Source: Bacteroidota bacterium (GTDB lineage: Bacteria > Bacteroidota > Bacteroidia > Bacteroidales > VadinHA17). From it: a stretch of 33,595 nucleotides of DNA. Of this stretch, positions 1-9,600 are shown in pieces. A program made the position numbers and the translations under genes. The DNA is taken from positions 1 through 33,595 of the forward strand of contig JANXXP010000302.1 of the NCBI GenBank assembly GCA_025350595.1, in the 5' to 3' direction. The first letter of the stretch is position 1. The number at the start of each line of letters is the position of its first letter. Below the pieces are notes generated by a model, which was not told the origin of the DNA, did not search any database, and worked only from the letters and a program-made list of their open reading frames with translations.

Positions 1-238
1 AAAACCCGGACCTCAATGGAATACAATGGAGATTACTCTTGATGGCCCGGAAACAATCGTCTTCCTGAACGACGTTAAAGTAACTGATTTCAAAGAAGGC
101 GACCCGGTACCTGCTAAGAAATTTGACTTTGAACCTGACCGTGGACCTCGACCTTTATCAGGTTATATGGGTATTCAGAATCATAGTGATGTCGATGTCG
201 TATTTTTTAAGGAAGTCTCCGTTAAGCCTCTGATTTAA
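1..238 (+). CDS. C-terminal fragment of a DUF1080 (3-keto-disaccharide hydrolase-like) protein
   Basis: The reading frame is open from the left edge (first whole codon at position 2) to a TAA at 236-238, so about 78 residues of the C-terminus are visible and the start lies outside the window. The visible part carries the usual end of the DUF1080/laminin-G-like fold: a 'QWNTMEITLDG' strand, 'VFLNDVKVTDF', then 'SGYMGIQNHSDVDVVFFKEV' and a final 'VKPL'. DUF1080 proteins are generally exported beta-sandwich proteins of carbohydrate metabolism, some now assigned as 3-keto-glycoside hydrolases. They are very often next to Gfo/Idh/MocA oxidoreductases, as here, where the oxidoreductase could make the 3-keto sugar. 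Whether they share a transcript is unclear, because a 163-bp gap with a GC-rich inverted repeat lies between them. An internal ATG at 26 is not the real start, since the homologous strand begins before it. Confidence 0.8.
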   Translation, partial: KPGPQWNTMEITLDGPETIVFLNDVKVTDFKEGDPVPAKKFDFEPDRGPRPLSGYMGIQNHSDVDVVFFKEVSVKPLI

Positions 239-288
239 AACAAGTAAGATTATTCCACTCTCGTTAGACAAATAATTTTTTTTGTGCT

Positions 289-340
289 CCTTCCCCCTGG
301 GGAAATGCCTGCCCCGCTTCAGCGGGGGTTGGGAAGGGGG
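289..340. repeat. GC-rich intergenic inverted repeat
   Basis: A sharply GC-rich island sits in an otherwise AT-rich 163-bp spacer. Its core is a perfect hairpin, CCCCGC (312-317), loop TTCA, GCGGGG (322-327). It is nested inside a second imperfect pairing of CTTCCC (290-295) with GGGAAG (331-336). The island is followed by TTTT at 341-344, so on the + strand it could act as a terminator or processing hairpin after the DUF1080 gene. Elements of this look (short C-run, hairpin, G-run) are common dispersed intergenic repeats in Bacteroidota. A related-looking C-run/TTC/G-run string occurs at 13285-13308. The terminator role is inference. Confidence 0.5.
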
Positions 341-401
341 TTTTAAGAATAAAGGTTCAGAATTATTTTAATTACAAATACTCATTTAAAAATCTATTAA
401 A

Positions 402-1931
402 ATGAGACCAATTAACCATAATAAGCAGAAATCTAAAGATTTTTCAAGACGCAGTTTTGTGAAGACTGCTGCATCGGGTGCTGCTGCCCTTACAATTCTT
501 CCTAATTTCACTGTTAGCGGACTTGGACATGTTGCTCCCAGCGATAAACTCCTCATTGCAGCAGTTGGATGCGGAGGTGAAGCTGCAGATGATATACGCC
601 ATTATGCAATCGCTCCAAAGAAGAATGCCGAAATAGCTTTTCTCTGTGATGTTGATGACCGCCAGGCGGCTCCAAGGATAAAACAGTTCCCGAAAGCCAA
701 ATTCTATCACGACTGGCGAGAAATGTTCGACAAGGAGAGCAAAAACTTTGATGCCGTTTCGGTTGCTATACCCGACCACAATCACGCTATTGTTGGTCTC
801 AGCGCTATGCAGCTGAAAAAACACCTGTATCTTCAAAAACCTTTAACGCACGATATTTATGAGGCACGTATTCTTACTCAGGCTTCTGAAAAATATAAGG
901 TAGTAACCCAGATGGGCGACCAGGGAGCATCGTGCGATGGCATGCGCACTCTCAGAGAATGGATTGAAGCTGATGTGCTGGGTGAAATAGAGAAAGTTTA
1001 TTGCTGGACCGACAGGCCTGTATGGCCGCAGGGAATTCCATGGCCAAAAACAGGTCCTGCAGTTCCAAAGGAGCTTAATTGGGATCTATGGCTGGGAACC
1101 TCAAAGGAAACTAACTATATTGATAACCTTGTCCCTTTCAACTGGCGGGGATGGTGGCAATTTGGTACTGGTGCTCTTGGAGACATGGGATGTCATATAA
1201 TCGGCCCTCCGTTTAAACTTCTTAATCTTGGTTATCCTACTGAAATAACCTGTAGCGCCAGCACAGTTTACAGCGGGATCTTTGTTGAAGGTCTGTACCC
1301 TGAGAGTGGTCCTGTCGCAAGTTCAATCCGGTTCAGGTATAAAATGAAAAACGGAAAGGATCTTGACCTTTATTGGATGGATGGAGGGATCACTCCCGAA
1401 CGTCCGAATGAGATTGATCCTGACTTAAATATGAACGAGATACTTTGTGATTATCCTCCTGGACTGAACGATTATGAAGGAGGAACATTGTTCATTGGAA
1501 CAAAGGGAAAAGCAGCATGTGGATGGGGAGGACGAAATCCGATACTTCTACCACTATCACGGAACAAGGAAATAAATATTACCAAAAAATACGCAAGAGT
1601 TGATGGAGACATGGATGGTCACTGGTGGCAATGGATTGATGCATGTATTGCAGGTTACGGGAATATGGAAGTTGACTCACCCTTTGTTGGCTATGCAGGC
1701 CCGTTGACCGAGACAGTGCTGATGGGGAATCTGATACTGAGAAGTTTTAATATTCGTGAGAAAATCAGTAGAAATGATCCGGTTTATGGTAAAATGGAGG
1801 GATTTAACTTCCCTGGCAGGTATATAACCTACAAATGGGATGGCCCCAATATGAGAATAACCAATTTCGAACAGGCCAACCAGTTTGTAAAGAGAGAATA
1901 CCGTAAAGGCTGGGGGGAGATCAAACTCTGA
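402..1931 (+). CDS. Tat-exported Gfo/Idh/MocA-family oxidoreductase
   Basis: This is a 509-aa NAD(P)-dependent sugar oxidoreductase. The N-terminus has a twin-arginine signal (SRRSFVK at residues 15-21, followed by an alanine-rich hydrophobic stretch), so it is probably folded with its cofactor in the cytoplasm and exported. A Rossmann glycine motif, VGCGGEA, is at residues 55-61. The family's 'EKP' signature appears as QKP (145-147), which keeps the lysine. The C-terminal domain contains the GALGDMGCH motif typical of the large secreted members found in Bacteroidota and Planctomycetes. The family oxidises or reduces sugars and related polyols; the GH109 members that hydrolyse glycosides by an NAD mechanism belong here, but I cannot place this one in GH109. 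It is followed after 1 nt by the NagB gene, indicating an operon. The substrate is unknown; a role in 3-keto sugar formation for the DUF1080 neighbour is an inference. Confidence 0.88.
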   Translation: MRPINHNKQKSKDFSRRSFVKTAASGAAALTILPNFTVSGLGHVAPSDKLLIAAVGCGGEAADDIRHYAIAPKKNAEIAFLCDVDDRQAAPRIKQFPKAKFYHDWREMFDKESKNFDAVSVAIPDHNHAIVGLSAMQLKKHLYLQKPLTHDIYEARILTQASEKYKVVTQMGDQGASCDGMRTLREWIEADVLGEIEKVYCWTDRPVWPQGIPWPKTGPAVPKELNWDLWLGTSKETNYIDNLVPFNWRGWWQFGTGALGDMGCHIIGPPFKLLNLGYPTEITCSASTVYSGIFVEGLYPESGPVASSIRFRYKMKNGKDLDLYWMDGGITPERPNEIDPDLNMNEILCDYPPGLNDYEGGTLFIGTKGKAACGWGGRNPILLPLSRNKEINITKKYARVDGDMDGHWWQWIDACIAGYGNMEVDSPFVGYAGPLTETVLMGNLILRSFNIREKISRNDPVYGKMEGFNFPGRYITYKWDGPNMRITNFEQANQFVKREYRKGWGEIKL

Positions 1932-1932
1932 A

Positions 1933-2655
1933 ATGAAAATAACCATTTATCCTGATTACTCCGAATTATCCGTAAAAACTGCTGAGCAGATTTCCGCTAT
2001 AATTTCAAAGAAACCTGATGCATTGCTTTGCTTTCCTGCAGGAGAAACCTCAGTTGGGACTTTCAAGCAACTAGTAGAACTTCATAAAACAGGAAAACTA
2101 AGTTTCAAACATGTCAGGATTGTAGGATTGGACGAATGGGTACATATCGGAGAAATGAAATCTGAAAACTGTTACTCATTCATGAGAAAACATCTGTTCG
2201 ATTACATCGATAATAGAGAAGAAAATTTCTGTTTTTTCAATGGAGAAGCCACTGATCTTAAAAAGGAATGCATCAAAACGGATAATTTTATAAAGAAAAA
2301 CGGGCCAATTGATATGATCCTGCTTGGTGTCGGAATGAATGGCCATCTTGGATTAAATGAACCAGGAACCTCATGGGACAAATATTCCCATGTTGCTGAA
2401 CTCGCCGAAACCACCAAAACTGTAGCTCATAAATACTTCACCGGACAGGTCGAATTAAAAAAAGGCATTTCCCTGGGAATGAAATATATTTTGGATTCTA
2501 AAACTGTTATACTTCAGATGAATGGAGCTAAAAAAGCTCCGGTAGTGAAAATGCTGATTGACAGCGAGGTATCTCCTGCTTTCCCTGCATCTGCTGCAAA
2601 AACGCATCCGAACTCAATTCTGCTTCTGGATAAGGAAGCTGCAAAATTGCTTTAA
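1933..2655 (+). CDS. nagB: glucosamine-6-phosphate deaminase, short NagB type
   Basis: This 240-aa protein belongs to the NagB/6-phosphogluconolactonase fold family. The reaction expected is glucosamine 6-phosphate to fructose 6-phosphate plus ammonia, in the cytoplasm. Visible motifs: a phosphate-binding region near FPAGETS (residues 34-40), the catalytic-base region GLDEW (D67, E68), and GVGMNGHLGLNEP (132-144) with H138 and E143. The residue aligned with Asp141 of the long E. coli enzyme is Asn136 here. I recall Asn at this position in the shorter Gram-positive-type NagB proteins, and the 240-aa length fits that group rather than the 266-aa allosteric E. coli type. It starts 1 nt after the oxidoreductase stop and ends 10 nt before the PfkB kinase, so the three are very likely co-transcribed. 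An isomerase/deaminase acting on another hexosamine phosphate is possible. Confidence 0.85.
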   Translation: MKITIYPDYSELSVKTAEQISAIISKKPDALLCFPAGETSVGTFKQLVELHKTGKLSFKHVRIVGLDEWVHIGEMKSENCYSFMRKHLFDYIDNREENFCFFNGEATDLKKECIKTDNFIKKNGPIDMILLGVGMNGHLGLNEPGTSWDKYSHVAELAETTKTVAHKYFTGQVELKKGISLGMKYILDSKTVILQMNGAKKAPVVKMLIDSEVSPAFPASAAKTHPNSILLLDKEAAKLL

Positions 2656-2665
2656 AAACTATTAT

Positions 2666-3787
2666 ATGGATAAAAGGATCAAAGATGCTATTCCGGGAAT
2701 TGTATCTCAGTTAAACGAACATCAAAAAGAGGAGGTCAAAGCCTTCCTTGGATTTGATGCCTGCATAGATAAAATTACCCTGGTAGTAAAGAATAAAAAG
2801 GAAAACGGGGAACAGGAATATTATGCTAATCTTCGTCATTTCGGTGAATTTCTCATTAGCCGTGAAAACAAAAGTTGTGGCCTTGAACTTCAAACAAAAC
2901 AATCCAAGATTGGCGGCAATATGGTTATAATGGCGAATGCCCTGGGAAGTCTTGGAGTTAAGGTCGACTGCATTGGAACATTTGGTCTCCCGGGGATTTT
3001 GCCGGTATTCAATTCCATGTCGTCAAACTGCGCCCTGTATACAATAGCTGATACTATTCAGGTTACTGCACTTGAATTTAACGACTCAAAGGTAATGATG
3101 TATGATCCGGGACCATATTTCACACTTGACTGGAAAGACGTAAAAAATCTGTTAGGAATCGAAAAATTAAAGTATCTCCTTACCGGAAAACAACTTGTAT
3201 CTTTTGTAAACTGGAGTGAAATTGAAAATGCCACACAGATATGGCAGGGAATCCTCGAAGAGGTATTACCGTCAGTTGTAATGCCGGAAACCCATCCTTA
3301 TTTTTTCACTGATTTAGCTGATTTTGCGCGAAAACCAGAGAAAGAGATACGAATCTTAATAGACCTTCTCGGCAGGTTTAAACAGTATTTCAGAGTAATT
3401 ATTAGCCTTAACGAGAATGAAGCAGATCTGATTGCCAAAGCAATGGGAGTTCTGCGCGATCCATCAGATGAAAGCTATATCAGATCTCTATATAAAAGTA
3501 TTAATGTGGATGTATTAATTATTCACCGGACAAAAGATGCCATCGCTTTTGATAATAGCACATTTGAAAAGTGTAATACCTTTTTCTGTGAAAATCCGGC
3601 ATTACTTACCGGAGCCGGCGATAATTTTAATGCAGGATTCTGTTTCTCCCTATTTCACGATTTTAACCTCTTTCAATCGCTGTTGCTGGGAAATGCAGGT
3701 TCCGGATCATATGTAAAAAACGGTATCAGTTCTGAGTTAAATACGCTGATAGATTTTTTAGAACAAAGCCTGGTATTGAATAATTAG
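2666..3787 (+). CDS. PfkB-family carbohydrate kinase
   Basis: The product is about 373 aa. The frame can be extended upstream to 2558, but that would overlap 98 bases of nagB; the ATG at 2666, 10 nt after the nagB stop, gives MDKRIKDAIPG and is preferred. The N-terminal GFDACIDKI and GGNMVIMANALGSLG regions resemble the ribokinase-family substrate and signature-1 segments. Near residue 320 the sequence LTGAGDNFNAGF is the PfkB signature 2, with the catalytic base Asp in GAGD. The likely reaction is ATP-dependent phosphorylation of a sugar or sugar phosphate in the cytoplasm. Placement after NagB suggests it phosphorylates the product or substrate of that pathway, but substrate cannot be read from the sequence. 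Its stop codon overlaps by 4 bases the stop of the convergent SusC-like gene, so there is no room for a terminator between them. Confidence 0.85.
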   Translation: MDKRIKDAIPGIVSQLNEHQKEEVKAFLGFDACIDKITLVVKNKKENGEQEYYANLRHFGEFLISRENKSCGLELQTKQSKIGGNMVIMANALGSLGVKVDCIGTFGLPGILPVFNSMSSNCALYTIADTIQVTALEFNDSKVMMYDPGPYFTLDWKDVKNLLGIEKLKYLLTGKQLVSFVNWSEIENATQIWQGILEEVLPSVVMPETHPYFFTDLADFARKPEKEIRILIDLLGRFKQYFRVIISLNENEADLIAKAMGVLRDPSDESYIRSLYKSINVDVLIIHRTKDAIAFDNSTFEKCNTFFCENPALLTGAGDNFNAGFCFSLFHDFNLFQSLLLGNAGSGSYVKNGISSELNTLIDFLEQSLVLNN

Positions 3788-6582
3788 AAAATAATATTCG
3801 CACCAAAAGTCACCGTTCGTGTTCTGCACCAGGTGTTCCTTCTATCGATCCCCGGAATTAACGGATTGTATGTATTATAGTCAGTATCTCCATATCTTGG
3901 ATTAGGATCGGAGCCCTTATATTTAGTTATATAGAACAAATTGTTAGCAGCCAGATACAATCTGATCTTACTGAATTGTGTATTTTGTGACAGCCTGAAG
4001 TTATATCCCAGACACATATTATCCAGAGAAACGAAGGAAGCATTTTCAACATCAAAACTTGATCTGACAGCCATCCCATTCTTAAGCATTCCGGTAGCGC
4101 TGTTTCTCATATCTGCAGCAGTCTTCGGCAGGTTATAGGAACCAATCATAGCTGGCGCTTCATAAATAGAACGAAATGAATTGACCAGATCATGCCCGAA
4201 TACACCACGAAAGAAAATATTCAGATCCCAGTTTTTATAATTAATCATATTCCCAAAACCGATCAACATTTTTGGCAAGCCATTTCCCACTATCTGCGCA
4301 TCATTATAATCGATATATCCATCCTTATTTGTATCAACCAGAATTGTTCTGCCATCCTCACCAATTCCATTGTAAACCCATGCAAGTAATTGACCGATTG
4401 GTTTCCCTTCCTCTACCCGCACTAAAGCTACGCCAGCACCTCCCGGTGATCCCATGTCACCAATAGCCAGTATACCAACCTTAGAAACGCCATTATTACT
4501 ATCAGATAGTGAAATCAGTTTGTTTTTAATATTTATTGACGGGTTAAATGATATGGCATATGAGAAATCAGATTTCTTTATGGCAATATAGTTAAGAGTT
4601 AACTCAATCCCACTGCTGCTTAGCTTACCAAGGTTTAGTAAAGTCTGCCAATAAAGGTTTGGTGGAGATGGTACGAAATATGTATATAATAAATCTGTGG
4701 TAGTGCTGTTATAAAAGTCAAAAGAACCGTTCACTTTTGATTTGAACAATGAAAAGTCAAATCCAAGATCAAACTCTCCATGCATTTCCCATTTAAGATC
4801 AGGATTTGAATTGCTTTGAGGGTAATAACCGGGGACAAAGGCACCATTATAGTAAAAATAGTTTTGCGGACTCATTCGAAACAATGACTCATAACTGTTT
4901 GATGGCTGGTTTCCTGTAATTCCGTAATTAGCCCGTACTTTTAGATTATCTATAAAACTTCCCTCAGTCAGTTTTGACAGATTTGCTCCTGCACCAAAAG
5001 CCGGGAATAAGCCCCATTTATGATTAGCGCCGAACCGTGAAGAACCTTCATATCGTGCGCTGGCAGTAACAAACCAGGTGTTGTTGAGATTCAGGTTTAT
5101 CCGTCCAAAAAATGCAATCAGCTTATTTGAGTCTTTGTAACTTGAGGCTGTTCCATTTCCGTTTTTAAAATCAAGAGCAGCTGAAAGATTATTGAAAGTG
5201 AAAGCATCGGTCAGAAAATTACCTGCCTGGACAAAAAAACCAGCATTAGTAAAATCCTGGAAAGAATATCCTCCCAAAACACTAATATTCAATGAAGATG
5301 TAATATCTCTGTTAAAATGTGCCGTTGATTCAAAAAGACGGCTGGAATAATTATCTTCCTGTCTGGAGGCTAACCCATTTGTGTTCATTCCCTTGTAGAA
5401 ATCATGTATATCAAAATACTGACCTTTCAGTGCACCAATACTCTGGATAGAATAAAATGCATCTAGGTTCAGTCCTTTAATAATTTCGAAGGTTCCCTTT
5501 AATGAAATATTCATGATCCTGTCCTGACCCGCATTTTTATTGAGTTCGAGCATTGAAACCGGATTATAATAATCAAATAAAGACTGTTGAAAATATCCAT
5601 CAAATTTTGAATACTGCGGGTCGCTGCTTCTTACTGTTGATGTCGGATTGAATATAGCTGCGTAACGAAAAGCATCAGCAAAAACATATTTTGATTCCCG
5701 TTGCGTTGCTGCCATATTTAAATCCATGGTAAAGCGATCATTTAATGCCTTTTGGTTGAGATTAAATCTTCCGTTAATCTGATTATACCCGGTATTAATC
5801 AAGACCCCATCTCCACTTCGTAAATTTATTGATGCCCTGTAACTTGTCTTGTCAGTCCCTCCTGATATCGTCAGGTTGTGCACCTGAGAAATAGCTGTCC
5901 GTTCAATCTCCTTAAACCAGTCAGTATTTGATCCAAAGTCCGTTCCCAAACCTGTTTCCCTTGATAAAGCCCTCCATTCAGAAGCGGTCATAACAGGTGT
6001 ATTTTTGGCAACCATCTCAACACTTGTATAAACATTATAGTCGATAATCGCTCTTCCTGATTTACCTTTCCTTGTGGTTACCAGAATCACACCACAAGAA
6101 GCCCTTGTCCCATAAATCGCTGCAGCAGCACCATCCTTTAATACAGTAATTGATTCAATATCATTTGGATCAATATTATTCAGTGATCCTCCGGGAACAC
6201 CATCAATAACTATCAGTGGCAGCGTATTTCCGTTTATGGTACTAAACCCTCTTAAACGAATATCATATACTCCATCAGGATCACTTCCTGGTTTACTTAT
6301 AGATAAGCCGGCGACTTTACCCTGGATCAGTTGTAAAGGACTTTCAATATTTCCCTTGTTGAACTCGGAGAATCTGATAGTGGTAATGGAGAATATGACT
6401 TCTCTCCATTTTTGAATTCCATATCCAATATTCACGATATTGTCTCGCAGGATTACAGAATCAGATTTAGTCTGTGCGATTTCATTTTGCTGTGCTAATG
6501 TCGCGCTAAAATGAATGAAAATCAGGAAAAGAGATAATAGACTTAACCTCCCGAGACAGGGAAATCTTCGTGAAGATGTCAT
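3784..6582 (-). CDS. SusC/RagA-type TonB-dependent transporter lacking the N-terminal regulatory-like domain, no SusD partner
   Basis: This 932-aa outer-membrane protein is a close paralogue of the SusC at 19163-22180; large parts align almost without gaps (for example the plug signature NNIDPNDIESITVLKDGAAA and the C-terminal GIDRRNTWCRTRTVTFGANI). A signal peptide ends near residue 30 (SATLA). In the paralogue about 75 residues of CarboxypepD_reg-like domain follow; here they are missing and replaced by a short linker of about 16 residues. The TonB-box-like segment reads DNIVNIGYG instead of EVVVVGYG. The plug (about residues 65-170) and barrel look complete. It is the last gene of a five-gene block, 29 nt after a giant propeller lipoprotein, and no susD follows. 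It probably imports an oligosaccharide, perhaps with a propeller lipoprotein or the distant SusD as partner; that is inference. Confidence 0.92.
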   Translation of the reverse strand: MTSSRRFPCLGRLSLLSLFLIFIHFSATLAQQNEIAQTKSDSVILRDNIVNIGYGIQKWREVIFSITTIRFSEFNKGNIESPLQLIQGKVAGLSISKPGSDPDGVYDIRLRGFSTINGNTLPLIVIDGVPGGSLNNIDPNDIESITVLKDGAAAAIYGTRASCGVILVTTRKGKSGRAIIDYNVYTSVEMVAKNTPVMTASEWRALSRETGLGTDFGSNTDWFKEIERTAISQVHNLTISGGTDKTSYRASINLRSGDGVLINTGYNQINGRFNLNQKALNDRFTMDLNMAATQRESKYVFADAFRYAAIFNPTSTVRSSDPQYSKFDGYFQQSLFDYYNPVSMLELNKNAGQDRIMNISLKGTFEIIKGLNLDAFYSIQSIGALKGQYFDIHDFYKGMNTNGLASRQEDNYSSRLFESTAHFNRDITSSLNISVLGGYSFQDFTNAGFFVQAGNFLTDAFTFNNLSAALDFKNGNGTASSYKDSNKLIAFFGRINLNLNNTWFVTASARYEGSSRFGANHKWGLFPAFGAGANLSKLTEGSFIDNLKVRANYGITGNQPSNSYESLFRMSPQNYFYYNGAFVPGYYPQSNSNPDLKWEMHGEFDLGFDFSLFKSKVNGSFDFYNSTTTDLLYTYFVPSPPNLYWQTLLNLGKLSSSGIELTLNYIAIKKSDFSYAISFNPSINIKNKLISLSDSNNGVSKVGILAIGDMGSPGGAGVALVRVEEGKPIGQLLAWVYNGIGEDGRTILVDTNKDGYIDYNDAQIVGNGLPKMLIGFGNMINYKNWDLNIFFRGVFGHDLVNSFRSIYEAPAMIGSYNLPKTAADMRNSATGMLKNGMAVRSSFDVENASFVSLDNMCLGYNFRLSQNTQFSKIRLYLAANNLFYITKYKGSDPNPRYGDTDYNTYNPLIPGIDRRNTWCRTRTVTFGANIIF

Positions 6583-6611
6583 ATTTGAAATAATTTTACC
6601 TTGAACTAAAG

Positions 6612-9600
6612 TTACTTCAATATTTGAAATATCTCAAGGTTTCGGTCATTAATTGCTACTAACAAATAATGTTTTCCCAGTATATTAATCGTGACTATCT
6701 TCCTTGCATCACCGGAAATCGCAAGACCGCTTTTAACAGGCATTAGCGCATTAAAATGCTTCATGGTATCTCCGAGCAAACACCAGCCATAGCTTGCATC
6801 AAAACGCCCTAATGATGGCCTTACAGCATAATCGTTTCCTGCGAGGAGCAGATCCTGTTTTCCATCTTTATCAATATCCTTGACAATGATTGATCGTACT
6901 GTTGAAAACTGTGCTTCAACGGGAAGCTTGCTCAATTTAAAAGTTCCATCCCCGTTATTATAAAATACAGAGCTTTCGAACATCTCAGCTTTTTTCAGTA
7001 AAGCATGTGTCATTATATCTTTCCCAAAGATATCCTTAACTGTCTGTCCTCCGAAATCTGAATAATTCGGATATTTTTTATCTAACCCTCCTATCTGGCT
7101 CATTAGCTCATCGAGTGAAGCTATGGGGTAACTTACACCATTCTGATAGGAACAAATTACCTGATCGAGTGATCCGTTATTGTCAAAATCGCTCATGTAC
7201 ATCTCAACAGGTTCTTTGACTGATGCTTTTAACATAGAATTGAGGCCAAGATTTCCACAGATTAAATCCTGATATCCGTCTCCATCAACATCAGCAACAG
7301 TCACGCAATTCCACCATCCCGATGTTTCATTAAGACCGGCAAGACCTGTAACATCATTAAAATGTCCCTTATCATTTCTGTACACAGAAACTTTCATCCA
7401 TTCACCTACAACAATAAGATCCTGATCACCATCATGGTCAAAGTCCATCCACGCAGCATCAGTAACCATGCCAGCCTTCCTCACTGCATCAGCTGTCTCA
7501 TTTGTCACAACTTTAAAATGTCCATGGCCGTCATTTTCCAGCAGATACTGGTCAGGGGTCCATCCATAAGCGCCCGGAACTGATCTCGATCCAACAAACA
7601 AGTCAATATCTCCATCTTTGTCAAAATCACATGGTCGTACACACGATCCGTTATGTGACATCAAAGGCAAAGAACCTTTAGTAAATACCCCTTTCCCATC
7701 ATTAATAAGCAACAAGTCAGTCAGCATTGGATTTCCAATAAGTAACTCATTGCCTCCTCTTACAATATAGAGATCAAGATCACCATCTCCGTCAGCATCA
7801 AAAAAAGCGGCGTCGACATCGTCAGTGAAAAGATTCTTAGTAAGCAGTGGTACGTTTAATGGTTTAAACGATCCGTCTTTTTGCTGAACAAACATCATAG
7901 CTGCCTGACCTTTCGCACCTCCGACAAAGAGATCATCGAGGCCATCCCCATTTATATCTCCAACAGCCAGTGCGGGTCCTTCAGCTGAAAGACTATGAGG
8001 GATAAGTTTCTCCCGGTTAAAATCCACATAGTCATCTTCTTTGTGAGTGAACTCTAACCCCTGGATCTGGGTAAGGGAGAACAGTTTCGACTTTCCATTA
8101 TCCTGATCAATCAGCCCTGATTTTTTCTCTGCATTTCTAATATCAAGATATAGTATTGTGTCAGCCGGTACATTTTTTAATGTTTGTTCTGACAGGTCGG
8201 GCCATCTTACTACCAGGGAATCGATAAATTTATCTTCTCCCAGGCCAAAATGCAGCACATCTGAAGTCGCTGACAAAAAACCTCTTGTTGGAAATTGTTC
8301 CGCAACCTGTTTCTGTCTGTCACTAAATAGGGTAATGCGTGAACCAATTCCCCGGGAATTTAAACCTTTTCCTTTTAACGCAACTGATAAATAATGGTTG
8401 TTTAATTGGGTTGAAGCATTATTCCTGAAGATAAATGCCTTTTCATTTATATTGTTTACGATAAGATCAAGATCACCATCATTGTCAAGATCGGCATAGG
8501 TTGAACCATTGGAAAAAGAACGAGTCTCAAAACCCCATTCCTTAGCTTTGTTCGAAAATGTGAGATCATGGTTATTTTTGAAGATATAATTTACATTTGG
8601 ATACAGAGGCATCCTCTTGTACAACTCACTATCAGGAACATTACTGTTATCCTTTGATGGGGAAAATCTATTCCCTCCTGTCAGGAATTTTACATAGTCC
8701 AGATCGTTAGCCCTTCTGTAGATTCCGTTGGTTATGAAGAGATCTTTCCATCCATCATTATCAACATCACAAAACAAAGGCGACCAGCTCCAGTCAGTTG
8801 AGTAAACCCCTGCCAGCTGACCTATTTCACTGAACATTCCCCCACCCAGATTTAGTTGGAGAGTATTCCTCACAAATTGATAATAATACCCATACTTGAG
8901 TTTTAACTGAAACAATTCGTAGTCATCCTCCCCTCCCGATTGCTTCCTGATTTTTTCATCATCCGGCATCATATCCAATACCATCACATCAAGCAATCCG
9001 TCATTATTAATATCTCCCACATCATTACCCATTGAGGACCTGCTTGTATGTCTGAAATAATCAGTTAGTTTTTCTGAAAAAGTTCCATTGCCATTGTTGA
9101 TGTACAAATAATCATTTTCGTGGAAATCATTAGAAACAAATATATCGGGTAAGCCGTCATTGTTAATGTCGCAAACATTGACTCCCAGGCCATAACCAAT
9201 CTGACTGCTATATATTCCGGCTTCCCGGGTAACATCATGAAAAATGTGCTTCCCGTTTACCTCATCATTTCTGAATAGTCTGTCCCCTGCAAGAGAATCA
9301 AAGTCATTACGCAAAGAAACAGGGCCATAGCTTCGTGACGTATGTACAGAATGATTCAAGAGGTACATATCAAGATCGCCATCCATATCGTAATCAAAGA
9401 AAGCAGCCTGTGTAGAAAAACCCTGGAAGTCCAGACCGTACTCATGTGCCTGTTCTTTGAATGTCAGGTTACCCTGGTTTATGAACAATTGATTCCTGCC
9501 ATGAAGATTCTTATAATTCCCTACCTGGCAAACATAAATATCGAGCAGACCATCTCCATTAACATCTGCCATAGTTACGCCAGTCTTCCAGTCACCTGTT

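Noticed and set aside
444-836. 130-aa open frame on the - strand inside the oxidoreductase gene
   Set aside because: Antisense to a well-supported gene, no domain, no regulatory sequence in front; a shadow frame.
2558-2665. Upstream extension of the PfkB kinase by 36 residues
   Set aside because: It would overlap the end of nagB, and the extra residues do not look like part of the ribokinase fold; the ATG at 2666 is well placed.
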